64,000 nucleotides of DNA from contig NW_026946671.1 in the NCBI RefSeq assembly GCF_035222485.1, positions 1,116,001-1,180,000 on the forward strand, read 5' to 3'. Position 1 is the first letter of the stretch. Every line of letters starts with the position of its first letter. Below are positions 20,039 through 31,347 of the stretch, piece by piece. The DNA is from Podospora pseudoanserina. Taxonomy: Eukaryota; Ascomycota; Sordariomycetes; Sordariales; Podosporaceae. The notes under the pieces are model-generated. The model searched no databases. It was not told where the DNA came from and worked only from the letters and a program-made list of their open reading frames with translations. Position numbers and translations under genes: made by a program.

Positions 20039-21832
20039 ATGCGCAACAGGCAGATTGGCGTCCTGGGGGCGTTTCTGTTCTTGGTGTTTTGTGTTTATTC
20101 TCTGTCAAGAAGCCCAGGGGGTTTACCCCGGCCCCGTTCACCGCAAAAGGAACCGGAGGACAAGCCGCCTGAACCACCCAGGATAGCAATCCCCATCACC
20201 TGGACCGACGACTCCAACACAAAAGACACCAAACCCGCCCCTGCCCCAGAGGGGTCGCATCCGATATGGTACCTGACCAACCAAGCAGAGAAGGAGTTTG
20301 AAGCTGTGAAAGGGAGGCAGAGCAGAACTTTGGGAGAAGCGGTGGGGGAGTATAAACGCCGGTACGGGATACCGCCCCCCCCAAACTTTGACAAGTGGTG
20401 GGATTTCGCAACGGAGAGGGGGGTGGTGCTGGTTGATGAGTTTGATACCGTCATGGAGTTAGTCACGCCGTTCTGGGGGCTGAAGCCGGCGACGACGAGG
20501 AGGAGGGCGAGGGAGGTGATCGGGTTTGATGATTCGCTTATGGGGGTGCAGATCAGGAAGGGGAATGTCACTAGTGTTTTCAAGGCTAGGACGGCGGAGT
20601 GGCATCAGAGGGGTGTGCTGGGGATGCTGGAGAAGTTTGTGGGTTGGTTGCCGGATATGGACTTGGCGTTTAATGTCAATGATGAGAGTAGGGTTGTGGT
20701 GCCGTTTGAGGATTTGGAGAGGCTGGTGAAGGTGGGGTTGGGGGTTAACATGGCGAAACTAAAGCGAGAAAAGGAGCCGAGGAATGGGTGGACTGATGTG
20801 GGAAAAGTGGAAGGGTTGGACTACGAGGGACGGTTTGATGAGGGGAAGCTGACGAGGTTTAACACTTTTGCTCATCAGCCTACTTGGACGCACTCGAGGA
20901 TCTCGTGCCCGCCTGGGAGCCCGGCGAGGATATTGGAGGAGGGGGAGCAGTTTGATGATCGGGGGAGGTACTCGATGGGGGAGCTGGGGTTTGTGACGAA
21001 CTGGACTGCGATGGCGGATATATGTCTTACGCCTTCGCTCCAGTCGACGTTTGGGTTTTTTGACAGGCCGAACGCGTATTCTGTCGTTCATGATCTTGTT
21101 CCGGTTTTTTCGCCGAGCAAGATTTCGAGTTATCAGGATCTTATCTTTCCTTCTCCGTGGTATTACTCGGGGAAAGTCCCGTACGACCCGAAGAAGGATC
21201 CGGACTGGGAAGAGAAGATGAACCGGTTGTACTGGCGTGGCTCGACGACGGGGGGTTTCTCGCGCAATGGAGGCTGGAGGAGGCAGCACAGGCAGAGGGT
21301 GGTGAAGAAGTTCAATGCGGTGGACAAGGCTAATATTCTTACCAATGTGGGCAGTTCTACCTCGCCTAACTGGACGGTTGCTTCTGTTCCCCGGGGGGAC
21401 TACAAGTCTTTGTTGGATGTTTATTTCAGCCACATTGGGCAGTGCGACCCGGGCGATTGTGCCGCGCAGAAAGAATTCTTTGAGATTAAAGAGTATGCCA
21501 AGCAGGAAGACGCGCTCAAGTACAAGCATGTGCTTGACATGGACGGGAATGCCTTTTCGGGGAGATTTCACGCGTTTTTGAAGAGCAAGAGCTTGGTTTT
21601 CAAGTTTGCCATCTTCAAGGAGTGGCATTATGAGTGGTTGAGGCCGTGGGCGCACTATGTGCCCATGAGCCTCAAGGGGGAGGAGTGGCTGGAGCTGGTG
21701 AGGTATTTCGGGGAGGAGGGGGAGGGAAAACGAGAGGGGGAGAGGGTGGCGATGCAGGGGAGGGAGTGGGCGGGCAAAGTTTTGAGGGGGGAGGACATGG
21801 AGGTTTGGTTTTTTAGGTTGTTGTTGGAGTGA
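20039..21832 (+). CDS. GT90 (CAP10-like) glycosyltransferase
   Basis: A single uninterrupted exon encodes 597 aa. Residues about 5-22 (IGVLGAFLFLVFCVYSLS) form a type II signal anchor after a short basic tail, followed by a Pro-rich stem (25-75), as expected of a Golgi glycosyltransferase. The C-terminal half carries the CAP10/GT90 domain: NWTAMADICLTPSLQSTFGFF, FSPSKISSYQDLIFPSPWYYS, WRGSTTGGFSRNGGWRRQHRQR, and YKHVLDMDGNAFSGRFHAFLKSKS followed by FKEWHYEWLRPWAHYVP. In basidiomycete yeast CAP10 and CAP59-group genes act in capsule synthesis; animal relatives include protein O-glucosyltransferases. The acceptor here is unknown. The second half is markedly G-rich on the coding strand compared with the first 300 bases. 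Confidence 0.88.
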   Translation: MRNRQIGVLGAFLFLVFCVYSLSRSPGGLPRPRSPQKEPEDKPPEPPRIAIPITWTDDSNTKDTKPAPAPEGSHPIWYLTNQAEKEFEAVKGRQSRTLGEAVGEYKRRYGIPPPPNFDKWWDFATERGVVLVDEFDTVMELVTPFWGLKPATTRRRAREVIGFDDSLMGVQIRKGNVTSVFKARTAEWHQRGVLGMLEKFVGWLPDMDLAFNVNDESRVVVPFEDLERLVKVGLGVNMAKLKREKEPRNGWTDVGKVEGLDYEGRFDEGKLTRFNTFAHQPTWTHSRISCPPGSPARILEEGEQFDDRGRYSMGELGFVTNWTAMADICLTPSLQSTFGFFDRPNAYSVVHDLVPVFSPSKISSYQDLIFPSPWYYSGKVPYDPKKDPDWEEKMNRLYWRGSTTGGFSRNGGWRRQHRQRVVKKFNAVDKANILTNVGSSTSPNWTVASVPRGDYKSLLDVYFSHIGQCDPGDCAAQKEFFEIKEYAKQEDALKYKHVLDMDGNAFSGRFHAFLKSKSLVFKFAIFKEWHYEWLRPWAHYVPMSLKGEEWLELVRYFGEEGEGKREGERVAMQGREWAGKVLRGEDMEVWFFRLLLE

Positions 21833-22525
21833 GTTTTCCCTGCCATGGATCATGTGTGATGATGATTTGATGCTGACATGTGAGAAAAAAATAGGTATGG
21901 GAGGGTGGTGGATGATGATAGGGAGAGGATCGGGTTTGATATGTGAAAAACTGTGTGTTCTTTTACATTTCAAAAACAGGAGTGAGTATATAAGGGGTCA
22001 AGGGTCAACAGCAAATACAGTCGACATTATAACGGGTTGGATAATGGCGGATGGGAAAAAAAGCAATGTCTACAGCAGTGGTGGTGGGCGCGGGTAAGTT
22101 ATGATTTATAATAATATGTATAACATGTACACAATCAAGGTACCGGGGATGGGTAGATTTCAGGACAGGTATAGAACACAGACACTCATAAACATATCAA
22201 AGATCACAAATGCAACACAATCTGAATCATCTTGCTTCCGTTTTACCTGCTTTGCACTTGAAAACAACAAGGGTTGTGCTATCAACAATGAAGATCAATC
22301 ACCAACGCAGGTCTGGTTCAACCGTTCCACGAGGTGTGTTAACCACTTCAAACAAACTTTCAGAGGCCCCAATCATCAAAATAAACACGCAAAGACTTGA
22401 CCGAAAAGGTGTCAATAAATCTATTAGCCCATACATCTCTCTTGCTGCTTGATCAACATACCACACATCAACCCTCAATAACGCGCCAAAACCCCGAGCC
22501 TAAAAAAGCCACTTTTTCTTCCAAC
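21833..22525. other. Convergent 3' flanks of GT90 and PAF1 genes
   Basis: This roughly 690-bp AT-richer segment lies between converging genes. I see no coding or RNA gene. It should include the poly(A) regions of both neighbours. Confidence 0.5.
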
Positions 22526-24062
22526 TCAATCCTCATCCCCATCAGCATCCTCCTCCCCCCCAGACACCCCTCTCCTCTCCCCACCATACCCGTCCTCACT
22601 GCCCACACTCCCCCTCCTCTCCTGCTCCCTTCCCCCATCTTGTTCCTCCTCTTCCTCCTCCTCATCCTCCCCCCCAAAGTACCCAACAGGCATGCTCTTA
22701 AACCTCTCCAACTCCTGCCTCAACTCCTCACTCGGCTCCCCAACCGTAACCTCCAGCTCCCCCACCCTCGCCTCCTCCTCCTCACCCTGCGGCAGCACCC
22801 CAATCGTCCTCGCAATATTCTTCGTCCTCTGGTTCCGAATCGTGGTCCTCTGCATGACAGGGTAGTAATAAACCCCCTTCTGCGCACTATCATCCCTCCG
22901 TCCCTTGCTCCCCGTCTCATCATTCCGATACGCAAGGATAACCTCCTCCGCATATTTCGTATGGTGATCCATCTCCTTTTCCGTAGCCGTCTCATACGCC
23001 CTGACCCTCGGAAACTTGAAAACACCCCTACCATCGCCATCAGTAGCGGTATACAACGACTCCTTCTCCTTATCCGGGTTGTCCACATCGAATTTCTCCC
23101 GGAACCTCTCCCCCGTCTTGCCATCCTGCGGTAGGTAAAAGTCGTAGTTCATCATCTGCAACGGCTTAGGGGTGTGATCCGGATCGCGGGCCCAAGCCTC
23201 ATACGCCTGCTGGTAGGCCTCGTCCTCGGCCTGGGAGCGGGTGATGGGCTTGAGAATACCAGACAGCATGCGGGTGTCGTACTTGTCCGTTGCAGTGACG
23301 GGGTTGGTCTGGAACTTGACCGTGACGTAGGCGCCAGAGTCGGGAAAGGCTTCCAGGTCGGGCAAGAGGGGGAACGACTCGACAATGGTGCAGTTGGTGC
23401 GTTTGGAGGGGTGCTTGACTTTAGTCCTGTCCGCCAGGCCGACGGCCGCGGCTTCGAATGATTTCTCGATGCGCCGCTTGATCCAGGCTGGTGTTCCCCT
23501 GTCTGGCTCTGGGGAGGCCTTGCGCTTGATGGGGCGCTTGGGAGCGGCGTTGCCGGCCGAGGGCCGAAGGAAGGGGTCGGCTTTGGGGCGGGAGACGGTG
23601 GTGGGAGTGTTGGAGATGTATTCCGTCCGGCGGAGGAAGGACACGCCCTGGTTCTGGGACTTGGGCTTGCCTAGGCTGCCGAGGGGACGGAGGAGGGCTC
23701 TGTCGTGGGGATGGATCGGGGGAGGCTCGGAGGGGGCTTGGATTGCTGGTTGCTGAAAGTCAGTTACGTTACAAGCGACTCGAAAATGGGAAATCGAAAC
23801 AAGACGCACAGCTCTCATCGCCATCAAAAACACCCGGCATCCCCACCAGATCGAGCGGCATTCCGAGTTCGCCATCGGCCTCGATGTTCAATGGCTGAAT
23901 GCGGGCGAGATGGGACGCGAAGTTGGGGTTGGTGTACTGGCCGCTAGCTAGACCAACGCTGGGGATGTTCAGCAGCTTCGGCGGGATGGGAGGTGGAGGG
24001 AGGGCATTGGAGTATCGGATTCTCGCAATGTAATCCTGCGAGTACTTTTCTGGTCGCGACAT
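22526..24062 (-). CDS. PAF1: PAF1 complex subunit Paf1
   Basis: Two exons (24062-23810 and 23745-22526) encode 490 aa. The 64-bp intron starts GTGCGT and ends at CAACCAG, giving GDESSIQAPSEPPP at the junction. Paf1 features: the N-terminal YIARIRYSNALPPPPIPPKLL block, DRALLRPLGSLGKPKSQNQGVSFLRRTEYIS, EKSFEAAAVGL, then LKPITRSQAEDEAYQQAYEAWARDPDHTPKPLQMMNYDFYLPQDG and MQRTTIRNQRTKN. The C-terminal 70 residues are an acidic Glu/Asp tail, also usual. Role: scaffold of the Paf1 complex on RNA polymerase II, needed for elongation and co-transcriptional histone modification, in the nucleus. The intron junction used here is the second AG, chosen because the first would shift the frame. Confidence 0.93.
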
Positions 24063-24086
24063 GATGGCCGGTTTGGTTGTGGTCCT

Positions 24087-24126
<40 letters not shown>

Positions 24127-24733
24127 CGAGAGAAAGAATTTGGCGAGGCGCGCGTTCGCGGTTCAATTTGTTGGAGTCGCGCGGTCCAAGCCGAAGGTGG
24201 ACGATTAAGTTCGAGTTGAGCATAAGAGTGGGCCCGACCAGCTTCAGCGCTGTGGCCAAACACAGGTACCTACCTATTAAGAGAATCATTACTTTTGACA
24301 TTTGATCGCACTTGAAATCGCAGAGACGTAATATATCACATATTCAATCCTCACTCAAACTCCAAATTTCACTCCAAAAACCATCCTCAAATTACCCCTA
24401 CCCAACTCTCTGTCTCTCCCATCCCCAAAGAACGACCCCCTCGACTCGATTAAAACAAATATATAACATTAATACAAGGGGTTGTCGTAAAGTCCTTCCC
24501 CCCTCATCTTCACCATGTGTCATGATACATGCAATCTAGCCTGCCCTGCCAGAGAGTTTGTTGTCTATCCCACCTTGAACCAACCCATCCATCCACCCGC
24601 GCAAAAAATGCTTATCCATTTCCGTTGCGAGCGCGTGTGCCTGACTTTAGAAAAACGCCTCCATCCCGCCCGCCGACCAAATCACTTTTTGTGTTCCGTC
24701 CAAAAAAAAAGCCAATCATGATCACTCTGCAAT
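24063..24733. other. Spacer: PAF1 promoter and RER1 3' flank
   Basis: Roughly 670 bp lie between two minus-strand genes. A GA dinucleotide repeat sits just upstream of PAF1. The left half is PAF1 leader and promoter; the right half is CT/CA-rich with no gene seen. Confidence 0.5.
24092..24126. repeat. (GA)n repeat in the PAF1 leader
   Basis: About fourteen GA units, followed by an imperfect extension, lie 30 bp upstream of the PAF1 start. On the transcribed sense strand this is a CT tract, common in fungal core promoters and leaders. Confidence 0.9.
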
Positions 24734-25493
24734 TTATGAGCTGTTCTTGGTGTAGCGCGCCTTGCCAACGGTAAATGGCACGTAGCGGTACTTGATCATG
24801 TGCTGGATTTGCTTGCGCACTGTTGCAAGTTGGTGTCAGATGCTGAAAATTGCAGAGGATAAGGATAAGTAGGGAAAAGACTTACTGGTCAAAACAAAAA
24901 GCATAATCCAGTACATCACCAACACAGGCCAAAACACGGGCACATTAAACACCTCGAACCAGGTGCACACAAACGAGATGGAAATGGCGCGGGTGGCGGC
25001 GTGCCAGAACTTGAACTCGGGCAGGCGGCGGATAAAGGGGCGGAACTCCTCGTCCTGCTTGGTAGGGAGAGAACCGAGGCTGCCGTCTTCCATGTCATTG
25101 TCGAGGGCCTCGTTGGAGGGGTCGAATTTGGGCTGGAGGAAGGCGAGGAAGAGGTTGAGGAGGTAGATGCCGAGGGCGTAGGCCACTGTGAATAGTTCCA
25201 TCGTTAGCATGCGGTACAAGAAGAGAGGTCGGGTAGACATACCGATATACCAGCCTTGCGCAAAGAAGACGCGCGCAAAGAAAAAGACGAGCAGCACGCC
25301 GGTGCCGACCCATCGGTAGAGAGTGTGGGGAGTCGACTGGTCGAGGAGCGCTTGGTATTGCTGTCTTTCTGTTAGTTTTCTGTCTCTTCCTCTCTGTCCA
25401 AACCCAGAGTCTGGTATCGCATACCCTCGACAGCTTGTTCGTTTGCGCAGTCACGGCACCGAAGGCCGACATTGGTTCCTCGACAGCGTCCAT
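24734..25493 (-). CDS. RER1: Rer1 ER retention/retrieval receptor
   Basis: Four exons (25493-25425, 25360-25243, 25185-24886, 24819-24734) join in frame to 190 aa, the family size. Key blocks: YQALLDQSTPHTLYRWVGTG, ARVFFAQGWYIVAYALGIYLLNLFLAFLQPKFDP, RPFIRRLPEFKFWHAATRAISISFVCTWFEVFNVPVFWPVLVMYWIMLFVLT, and MRKQIQHMIKYRYVPFTVGKARY. Four hydrophobic segments are visible, in the usual W-topology pairs. Rer1 is a Golgi membrane protein that returns escaped ER membrane proteins in COPI vesicles. Introns are 64, 57 and 66 bp; each splice junction was placed where the family consensus is restored. The start ATG opens MDAVEEPMSAFGAV. It is divergent from the enoyl-CoA hydratase gene. Confidence 0.95.
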
Positions 25494-26065
25494 CTTGTGT
25501 ATAATTCTCCCGTCGAAAAGTAGGATCGTCGTGGTCGTTGGCGTTGTGAAGTTGAAGAAAAGACACAAAGTTATCACAGGCTGGTGGACAGCAGAACAAG
25601 CACAGCAGCAGCAGAAAGGTGGCAGTGGCTGATTGCGCGTTCTCAGATAGGAGGATACGTGACAGATTAATCGGTTTAGCCACACAGAACTTCCCGCAAG
25701 TTTAGGGGGCCTACCCACAAGTGGAAATTTTTGACCAACAACCTGCCACATCTGGCCAGGGTGTGGGGTCGGCACCTTTTACTAAAGTGTGGCTGAGACT
25801 TTTTGGTAGCGAGCAACCCCCTGTTCAGTTGCCGCAAGCAGGGGTGGTCATGTTTTAGGCCGAGGATAAGCTTGTACCGGTGACGTCTGGGTGTTAAGAA
25901 GGGACGAGCATGTGGAGGGAAGAAGCTACCCCATTGTCCCGAAGAATGGGGGGAGGGTGATCTTAAACATTGCCGTCCAGCATTCCATTCCGTCTGATGG
26001 AATTTGTCTTTTATATAAGACTTTAGATTTCTCCATTCCATTCGTGAGCTTCACACATCGTAAAA
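25494..26065. promoter_or_regulatory. Divergent RER1/enoyl-CoA hydratase promoter
   Basis: A 572-bp region lies between divergent starts. A TATATAA-type box at about 26012-26018 lies 50 bp upstream of the hydratase ATG. CCGAGG at 25860-25865, about 200 bp upstream, matches the CCTCGG/CCGAGG core known for the FarA/FarB fatty-acid regulators of Aspergillus; a six-base match can be chance. ATTCCAT (25982-25988) and ATGGAAT (25997-26003) form a small inverted repeat before the TATA box. Confidence 0.45.
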
Positions 26066-27070
26066 ATGCACCCCACCGCCCGCCTCGCCGTTCGCAGCAG
26101 CGGCTTCCGTGCTGCTGCCGGAACAGCTCGTCTCTCCCGCTTCCAGCCATCCACCCTTCCCCGTGTCGTCGTCCGCTTTTCTTCCTCTGGATCAAACCCC
26201 CAGTATGAGTTCATCCAAGTGACTGAGCCCCGTCCGGGCGTCGGGCAGAGTATGTCTCCTGAACTATCACCCCCTCAACCACATATCCATTATTTACTTT
26301 CCCCCTTTCCATCACCCACTTACTAACCGCCCATTGCAGTCACCCTCAACCGCCCCAAAGCCCTCAACGCCCTCTCCACCCCCCTCATAACCGAGCTCAA
26401 CACCGCCCTCCTCACCTTCCAATCAACCCCCTCCATCCGCGCAATCCTCCTAACCGGATCCCAGAAAGCCTTCGCCGCCGGCGCCGACATCAAGGAAATG
26501 GCACCCTTAACCTTCAGCTCGGCCTACCTCAACTCCTTCATCGAATCCTGGTCCAACCTCACCACCACCCTCAAAAAACCCCTCATCGCCGCCGTCTCCG
26601 GCCACGCACTTGGCGGAGGGTGTGAGTTAGCCCTCATGGCGGACATGATCTACTGCACCAAAACCGCCAATTTCGGGCAGCCGGAAATCAAACTCGGAAC
26701 CATCCCCGGAGCGGGCGGGTCGCAGAGGTTGACGAGGGCGGTGGGCAAGGCAAAGGCTATGGAGCTGATATTGACGGGGAAGAGTTTCTCTGGGGAGGAG
26801 GCGGAACAGTGGGGGGTTGCTGCAAGGGCGTTTGGGAGTTATGAGGAGTTGATGGAGGAGAGTCTCAAGACTGCGGAGACGATTGCGGGGTACAGCAAGG
26901 TTGCGGTGCAGGCGGCCAAGGAGGTGGTGAATAAGAGCCAGGAGTTGGGCTTGAGGGATGGGGTCGAGTTTGAGAGACGGGTTTTTCACGCGTTGTTTGG
27001 GAGTGAGGATCAGAAGGAGGGGATGGGGGCTTTTGGTGAGAAGAGGAAGGCTCAGTGGAAGGATCAGTAG
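26066..27070 (+). CDS. Mitochondrial enoyl-CoA hydratase (short chain)
   Basis: Two exons (26066-26249, 26340-27070) encode 304 aa; the 90-bp intron has TACTAAC and TTGCAG signals. The first 40 residues are Arg/Ser/Ala-rich without acidic residues, as in a mitochondrial targeting peptide. The crotonase fold shows ITLNRPKALNALS, the oxyanion-hole block AFAAGADIKEM, AVSGHALGGGCELAL with Glu157, and FGQPEIKLGTIPGAGGSQRL with Glu177. These two glutamates, 20 residues apart, match the catalytic pair of the family. Reaction: hydration of trans-2-enoyl-CoA to L-3-hydroxyacyl-CoA in beta-oxidation and branched-chain amino-acid breakdown. Codon use switches from C-ending in the first half to G-ending after about 26690. 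The promoter has a TATA box and a possible fatty-acid response core. Confidence 0.93.
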
Positions 27071-27620
27071 AGATGTGGTGAAATTGTGGGGGTATGGGAT
27101 GTCGGTGATGCTGGTAGAAAGGAAGAGGTGTTTATAGTTGTGATGTAAAAGATCTGTGAAAAGTTATCAAGTTTTTATTGCACATGTCCTGGATGTGTCT
27201 CTACAGTCTTGTGTGATCTTACAGCTCTTGATGTCTTTGCCTTTTGTTAGAATCTAAAATTATTCTCTTAAGACCGGCCGCATCATATACACTGTGCACC
27301 AGGCATGTCCTCAACAATTTGCATACGGCAAGTAGTATAATGATATTGTTACTCAAAAGCACCCCGAAAAACACCCCAGATTCCAGAGCAAGCCGCACCA
27401 GTGGGCAGAGGGCGCACTGCCACACGACTGCCCAAACGAAACGCCAGGTCCAGCCATATCATGGAAATATATGTACACCAAAGTCCTTCGCAAGGGCAGT
27501 AAATAATAGCAGTTCGGGCCTGGCCACTGCAGCGGCGTGCGCCGCAATCTGGAAGGCTTTTCCAGATTGATTTTTCTCTTCTTATTTCGCAACTCCATCC
27601 AACCCCTTCTGGTTGGGCTG
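27071..27620. other. Convergent 3' flanks, hydratase and RING gene
   Basis: About 550 bp lie between converging genes, with no coding or RNA gene recognised. Confidence 0.5.
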
Positions 27621-30439
27621 TCACCCCCCAAGAACCTTTACATACGGCCCAGGAAACAGCCCCCCCTTCCCTTGATACCACCCGTGAAACCACTCCCCAT
27701 TCACATCCTCCACCTCCCCAATCTCTGCCCCTTTAGGGAAAAACAACTCATCATCTACCCCCTCGGCCGGAACCCAACCCCAGTTCGCCACTGCTTTTGG
27801 GTCTGTTCCCCCATCGGGAGGGAAATCGTCTTCGTCCTGGACAAGTTCGGAGAGTTGCTCTGCTTTTAGATCGGCAACACTCCTGGGGTTTACCCCTTTT
27901 GTTGACGTAACCATGTCCACCCCGACCAACCTCGCTTTTCTCGTGCTGCTGCTGCTGCTGTTGGGGTCAATTTTCCAACTCCATGTTTGATATGATGAGT
28001 TTTTTGGAATAGATTCGATACGTAACCGTCGCCCGCCGACAAGGTCCTTGAATATTTTTCTCTTGTAAACCGTCTCGCTCGGGCTGGGGGAAGAAAGCGA
28101 AAAAGCCAACATGACCATCCTGTGCCCCTTTGGACAGCGGCGCCATCCCTTTGGGCCGTTTTCCATGGGGAGGTGGTTCATGTCGAGGAAATGGTTGTAG
28201 CACGCCACGCAGAGATTTGTACAATCCCCAGCAATGGCAGAGGGTAGTTGGGAAGGGCAGGAGTAGCAGTGATAATAAACTTGGTTGCGAGGTATGGGCT
28301 TGGTGCATTGCTCGCAGTGCTGTTTTGGGTCGGACGGGTGGTAGACTCCTTTGCTGCGGGTAGTGCTGTTTGCGACGGCTATTGATGAGGGCGCAAAAGG
28401 GGATTGTTGAGGGGAGGGTTTAGACATGTAGGTGAAGGGGGTGAGGGGGTGGGGGCAGGATTTTCCTTTGCTGACGCAGGTGTTGCAGTACCCCCAGTCC
28501 CCAGCGTTGCAGGTGTCACATCCCCAGTGGAGGTCGTTGCGCGTAAAGGCTGAGCACCCTGAGCAGAAGGTGCCTCGCTGTAACCGATCGGCTGGGTTTT
28601 CAGCTGTTAACGTCCGGCGACCTTCTGCTCCTCCCGGAAGGGTAGAGGGGGGGAGGTATCGGCTCCCAACCAGTGTGTGCGGCGGTGGGAGGTCTGAGCC
28701 AAGTCGTTTCCACTTCTGGAGGGCGTTTGGGCCGTACCCAAAGAAGTGTAGACATCCCTTGCCGCGGCGGTAGCAGTCGAGACAAATATTCCAGTTGCCT
28801 TCGTGGCAGAGATTGCAGTTGTAGTGGAGATCGTATTGGATGTGTTCCCTGAAGCAGTGGTTGCATTGGATCAGGGGCTCTTTATACCACACTGGCTGGG
28901 CTCGTCGTAGGGACGCTAATGGCGGAGAGTTGATATCATTGCTCAGCGGCCCTGACGTCGGCGCAAGAGTAGGAGAGTCATGTCGAGCGAGTTCCCTCCT
29001 AGCCGGACCAACTTCGGCCGGCAACTCCATCGGTGATTGCTGTGTTGGTATAGTTCCAGCTGGTATCAAAGGTATCGGCATCGTTCCCGCAGGTACAAGC
29101 GGTATCGGCTCCCTCAGCGGAGAAGCCCTCTCTCCCGGTGACTCCCTCCGAGACGAAGGCGTCGTCGTCGTCGTCGTCACCGTAGCAGAAGTAGGCGAGC
29201 TCGAAGTTCCTCCTCTCAACCTCGGCCTCAACGGAGCAGGCGCATCCCCCAAAGCCACCGGATCAGTCTGCACCCTACTCCCCACCCTAACCGGCTCAGG
29301 AAACTGCGCCGGCGGCAACGGAACCGTGGCGCTCCTCCCACTACTTGACGTCCGTCTCCTACTCCTCCCCGGCTCCTGCACCTCCAGTCTCCCAGCAAAA
29401 CTGGTACTCGGTGGATACCTCCCCCTAGGCTCCCTGTCACTCTCATTCCCACTCTGACTCGGCGCCCGTGAGTGAACCGTATGCCTACTCGCCGGCCGTG
29501 ACCCCTCCCTCGTCGTCGTAACCACACCAGTCGCCGTCCTACTCCTTGGCCTGACCCCCTCAGTATTATGACTCCTCGAACTAGTCCCACTCCCCCTCAC
29601 CCTCCCCCCCTCGTTATTCCTCACCCGTTCCCTATGCCTTCGTCTATACGCCTCCGTTATCCTCCGACTAAGTTCATCATTGTTCTCCAAATCAATATTA
29701 TCCAAATCCAACCCATCCAGCAACCCCTCCTCCTGAATCTGCCTCGCAAACTCCTCCACCTCCCGTTCAATATCCCTCGCATCCACCCCTTCCGTACTGA
29801 TTAAACTCCTGAGGCTGCTCTGGTGAGTAACCTCCCGCTCCCTCTCCCTCCTCCTTTCCCTCCTTCGCTCACCACTATCCCCCCTCCTCCGCCCCAACCC
29901 CTCCGTTGCCTCCCTCAAACTAACAGCCTGCACCCGTTCCAACAACCTCCTCTCCTCCTCATCCCGTTCCACCTCCTCCCTCGTCCTATCCTGAAACGGC
30001 AGTCGCGGCATTATGTCTTCTCCCCGTTTATACTGCCCATCCATCTCCCTCTTCTCCTCCTCGCTCTTGATCCTCTCACAAGTAGGATTGATCCTTTCAA
30101 ACATTTCTAGTAGTGTCGCCACCCTAGCATCATGTTTCGTGTCCCTTACCCTATCCCGACAACTCGGACAAGTGTACACGGCGAAATCGGGCGGGGGAGG
30201 GGGACCGGGGCGGGAGAGGAGGGAGGAGGCTTGGAAGGAGAACCAGGACTTCAGGCAGGGGGCGCAGAAGGTGTGCAGGCAGTCCAGGAGGGTTAGGGGG
30301 GTGTGGAGGAGGTCGGTGCAGATCTGCAGCACGGGAACATCAGTAGTCGTCGGGGTAGGAGGGGAGGGATGGGGCTTACGGAGCAGGTGAGTTCCGCCTC
30401 TAGGGAAATCGCCGGGCCTGGGTTGGTTGAGGTCGACAT
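27621..30439 (-). CDS. RING / ZZ-like zinc-finger / SH3 protein, putative E3 ubiquitin ligase
   Basis: Two exons (30439-30380 and 30323-27621) encode 920 aa; the 56-bp intron (GTAAGC...CTGCAG) splits the RING after its first cysteine. Residues 17-75 form a RING finger: ELTCSICTDLLHTPLTLLDC, HTFCAPCLKSWF and YTCPSCRDR. A long charged, Arg/Glu- and Ser-rich middle follows. Then come three Cys/His units of ZZ-like spacing: CNHCFREHIQYDLHYNCNLC..CLDC; CSGCSAFTRNDLHWGCDTC..CNTC; CEQCTKPIPRNQVYYHCYSC..CVAC. The last 60 residues resemble an SH3 domain (NWGWVPAEGVDDELFFPKGAEI, then GWYQGKGGLFPGPYV). Ubiquitin ligase activity is inferred from the RING; no substrate is known. The intron placement is supported because it alone yields a complete RING. 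Confidence 0.8.
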
Positions 30440-31347
30440 CGTGAGACAGTAAGGGCCCGTCACCCCCGGACCCGAGAGTGTGGCTGAACGAACGGGCGGG
30501 CGGGATCGATTTCGGGACGGAGGGTAAGGTGAGTTGACGAAAAATAAGGGCCCAACTGCTGTGTTCTTGTCCTTCTTGAATCGTTGCAAGTATCGGTGTG
30601 AACCACCAAATCGGCGGGGGTGATAGGTAAAGATCTACAGCTTTAAATCCGCAAGAAACCTGAGATAAAAAGACACTAGAACCCTCTCCCGGGTCCCGAG
30701 TATATACATACACAAATACGAATCCACGCCGAGAAAACTGGGCACCGTTAAAATCAACCTCAAAGTGCAGGGCTGAGCTTGCTGACATCGCTCTCCATCC
30801 AACTGCAGCTCGCCCTGCCCGCCCATCACCAGGCGGGGCAAATCGTGGGGCTCTCCATAATCTCCACTGATGTCCCCCCAGGATCATGCATATACCGATG
30901 GATAAACGATCAGTACTAGATTCCCAGATTCAAATCGTCTAGCAATGCACACAAACTCGTCATATCAAACTCATTACAGCTATAAATAATGCAAGGCTAT
31001 GTACGCACACCATGTCATCTATGCAATCTACCCAACTAAATGACGACCACCCGCCCCCTTATTCATACCTCAACACTCTCCCACCTCGCTATCATCCTGC
31101 CTCCTCGTGAGAACCAATGCCGGATTTCCGTGCATGTTGTAATTCCAACTACTACCAAAAAAAACCTAACCAAAAAAAAAAAAAAAAAAAAAACTCCATG
31201 TATATGTCATTATGCAAAAAAGAAGAAAAAACAAGTTTCTGAATCTGTAACACTTATCAACGCCTAAACCCCCTATCCTACCCTACGCCTTTCAAACCAA
31301 ACCGATATTACAGAAAGGAAAAAAAAAACATGGAAAGAAGCCTGTTG
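30440..31347. other. Spacer: RING-gene promoter and ATG15 3' flank
   Basis: This 900-bp gap has a run of 22 A residues at 31172-31193 and several shorter A tracts, consistent with 3'-flank or low-complexity DNA. No target-site duplication or SINE/LINE body is visible next to the A run. No gene is supported. Confidence 0.5.
31172..31193. repeat. A22 homopolymer
   Basis: Twenty-two consecutive A residues lie 150 bp beyond the ATG15 stop codon. A mononucleotide run of this length is prone to sequencing error. Confidence 0.9.

Noticed and set aside
20759-21973. 404-codon open frame antisense to the GT90 gene
   Set aside because: Shadow of the strongly G-rich GT90 3' half; its translation is low-complexity Pro/Arg/His.
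30926-30935. GATTCAAATC, matching a tRNA B-box consensus
   Set aside because: The flanking bases cannot form a T-arm stem and no D-arm, anticodon arm or acceptor stem can be drawn around it.
31172-31193. A22 run as the tail of a retroposed element
   Set aside because: No element body, internal promoter or target-site duplication is visible beside it.
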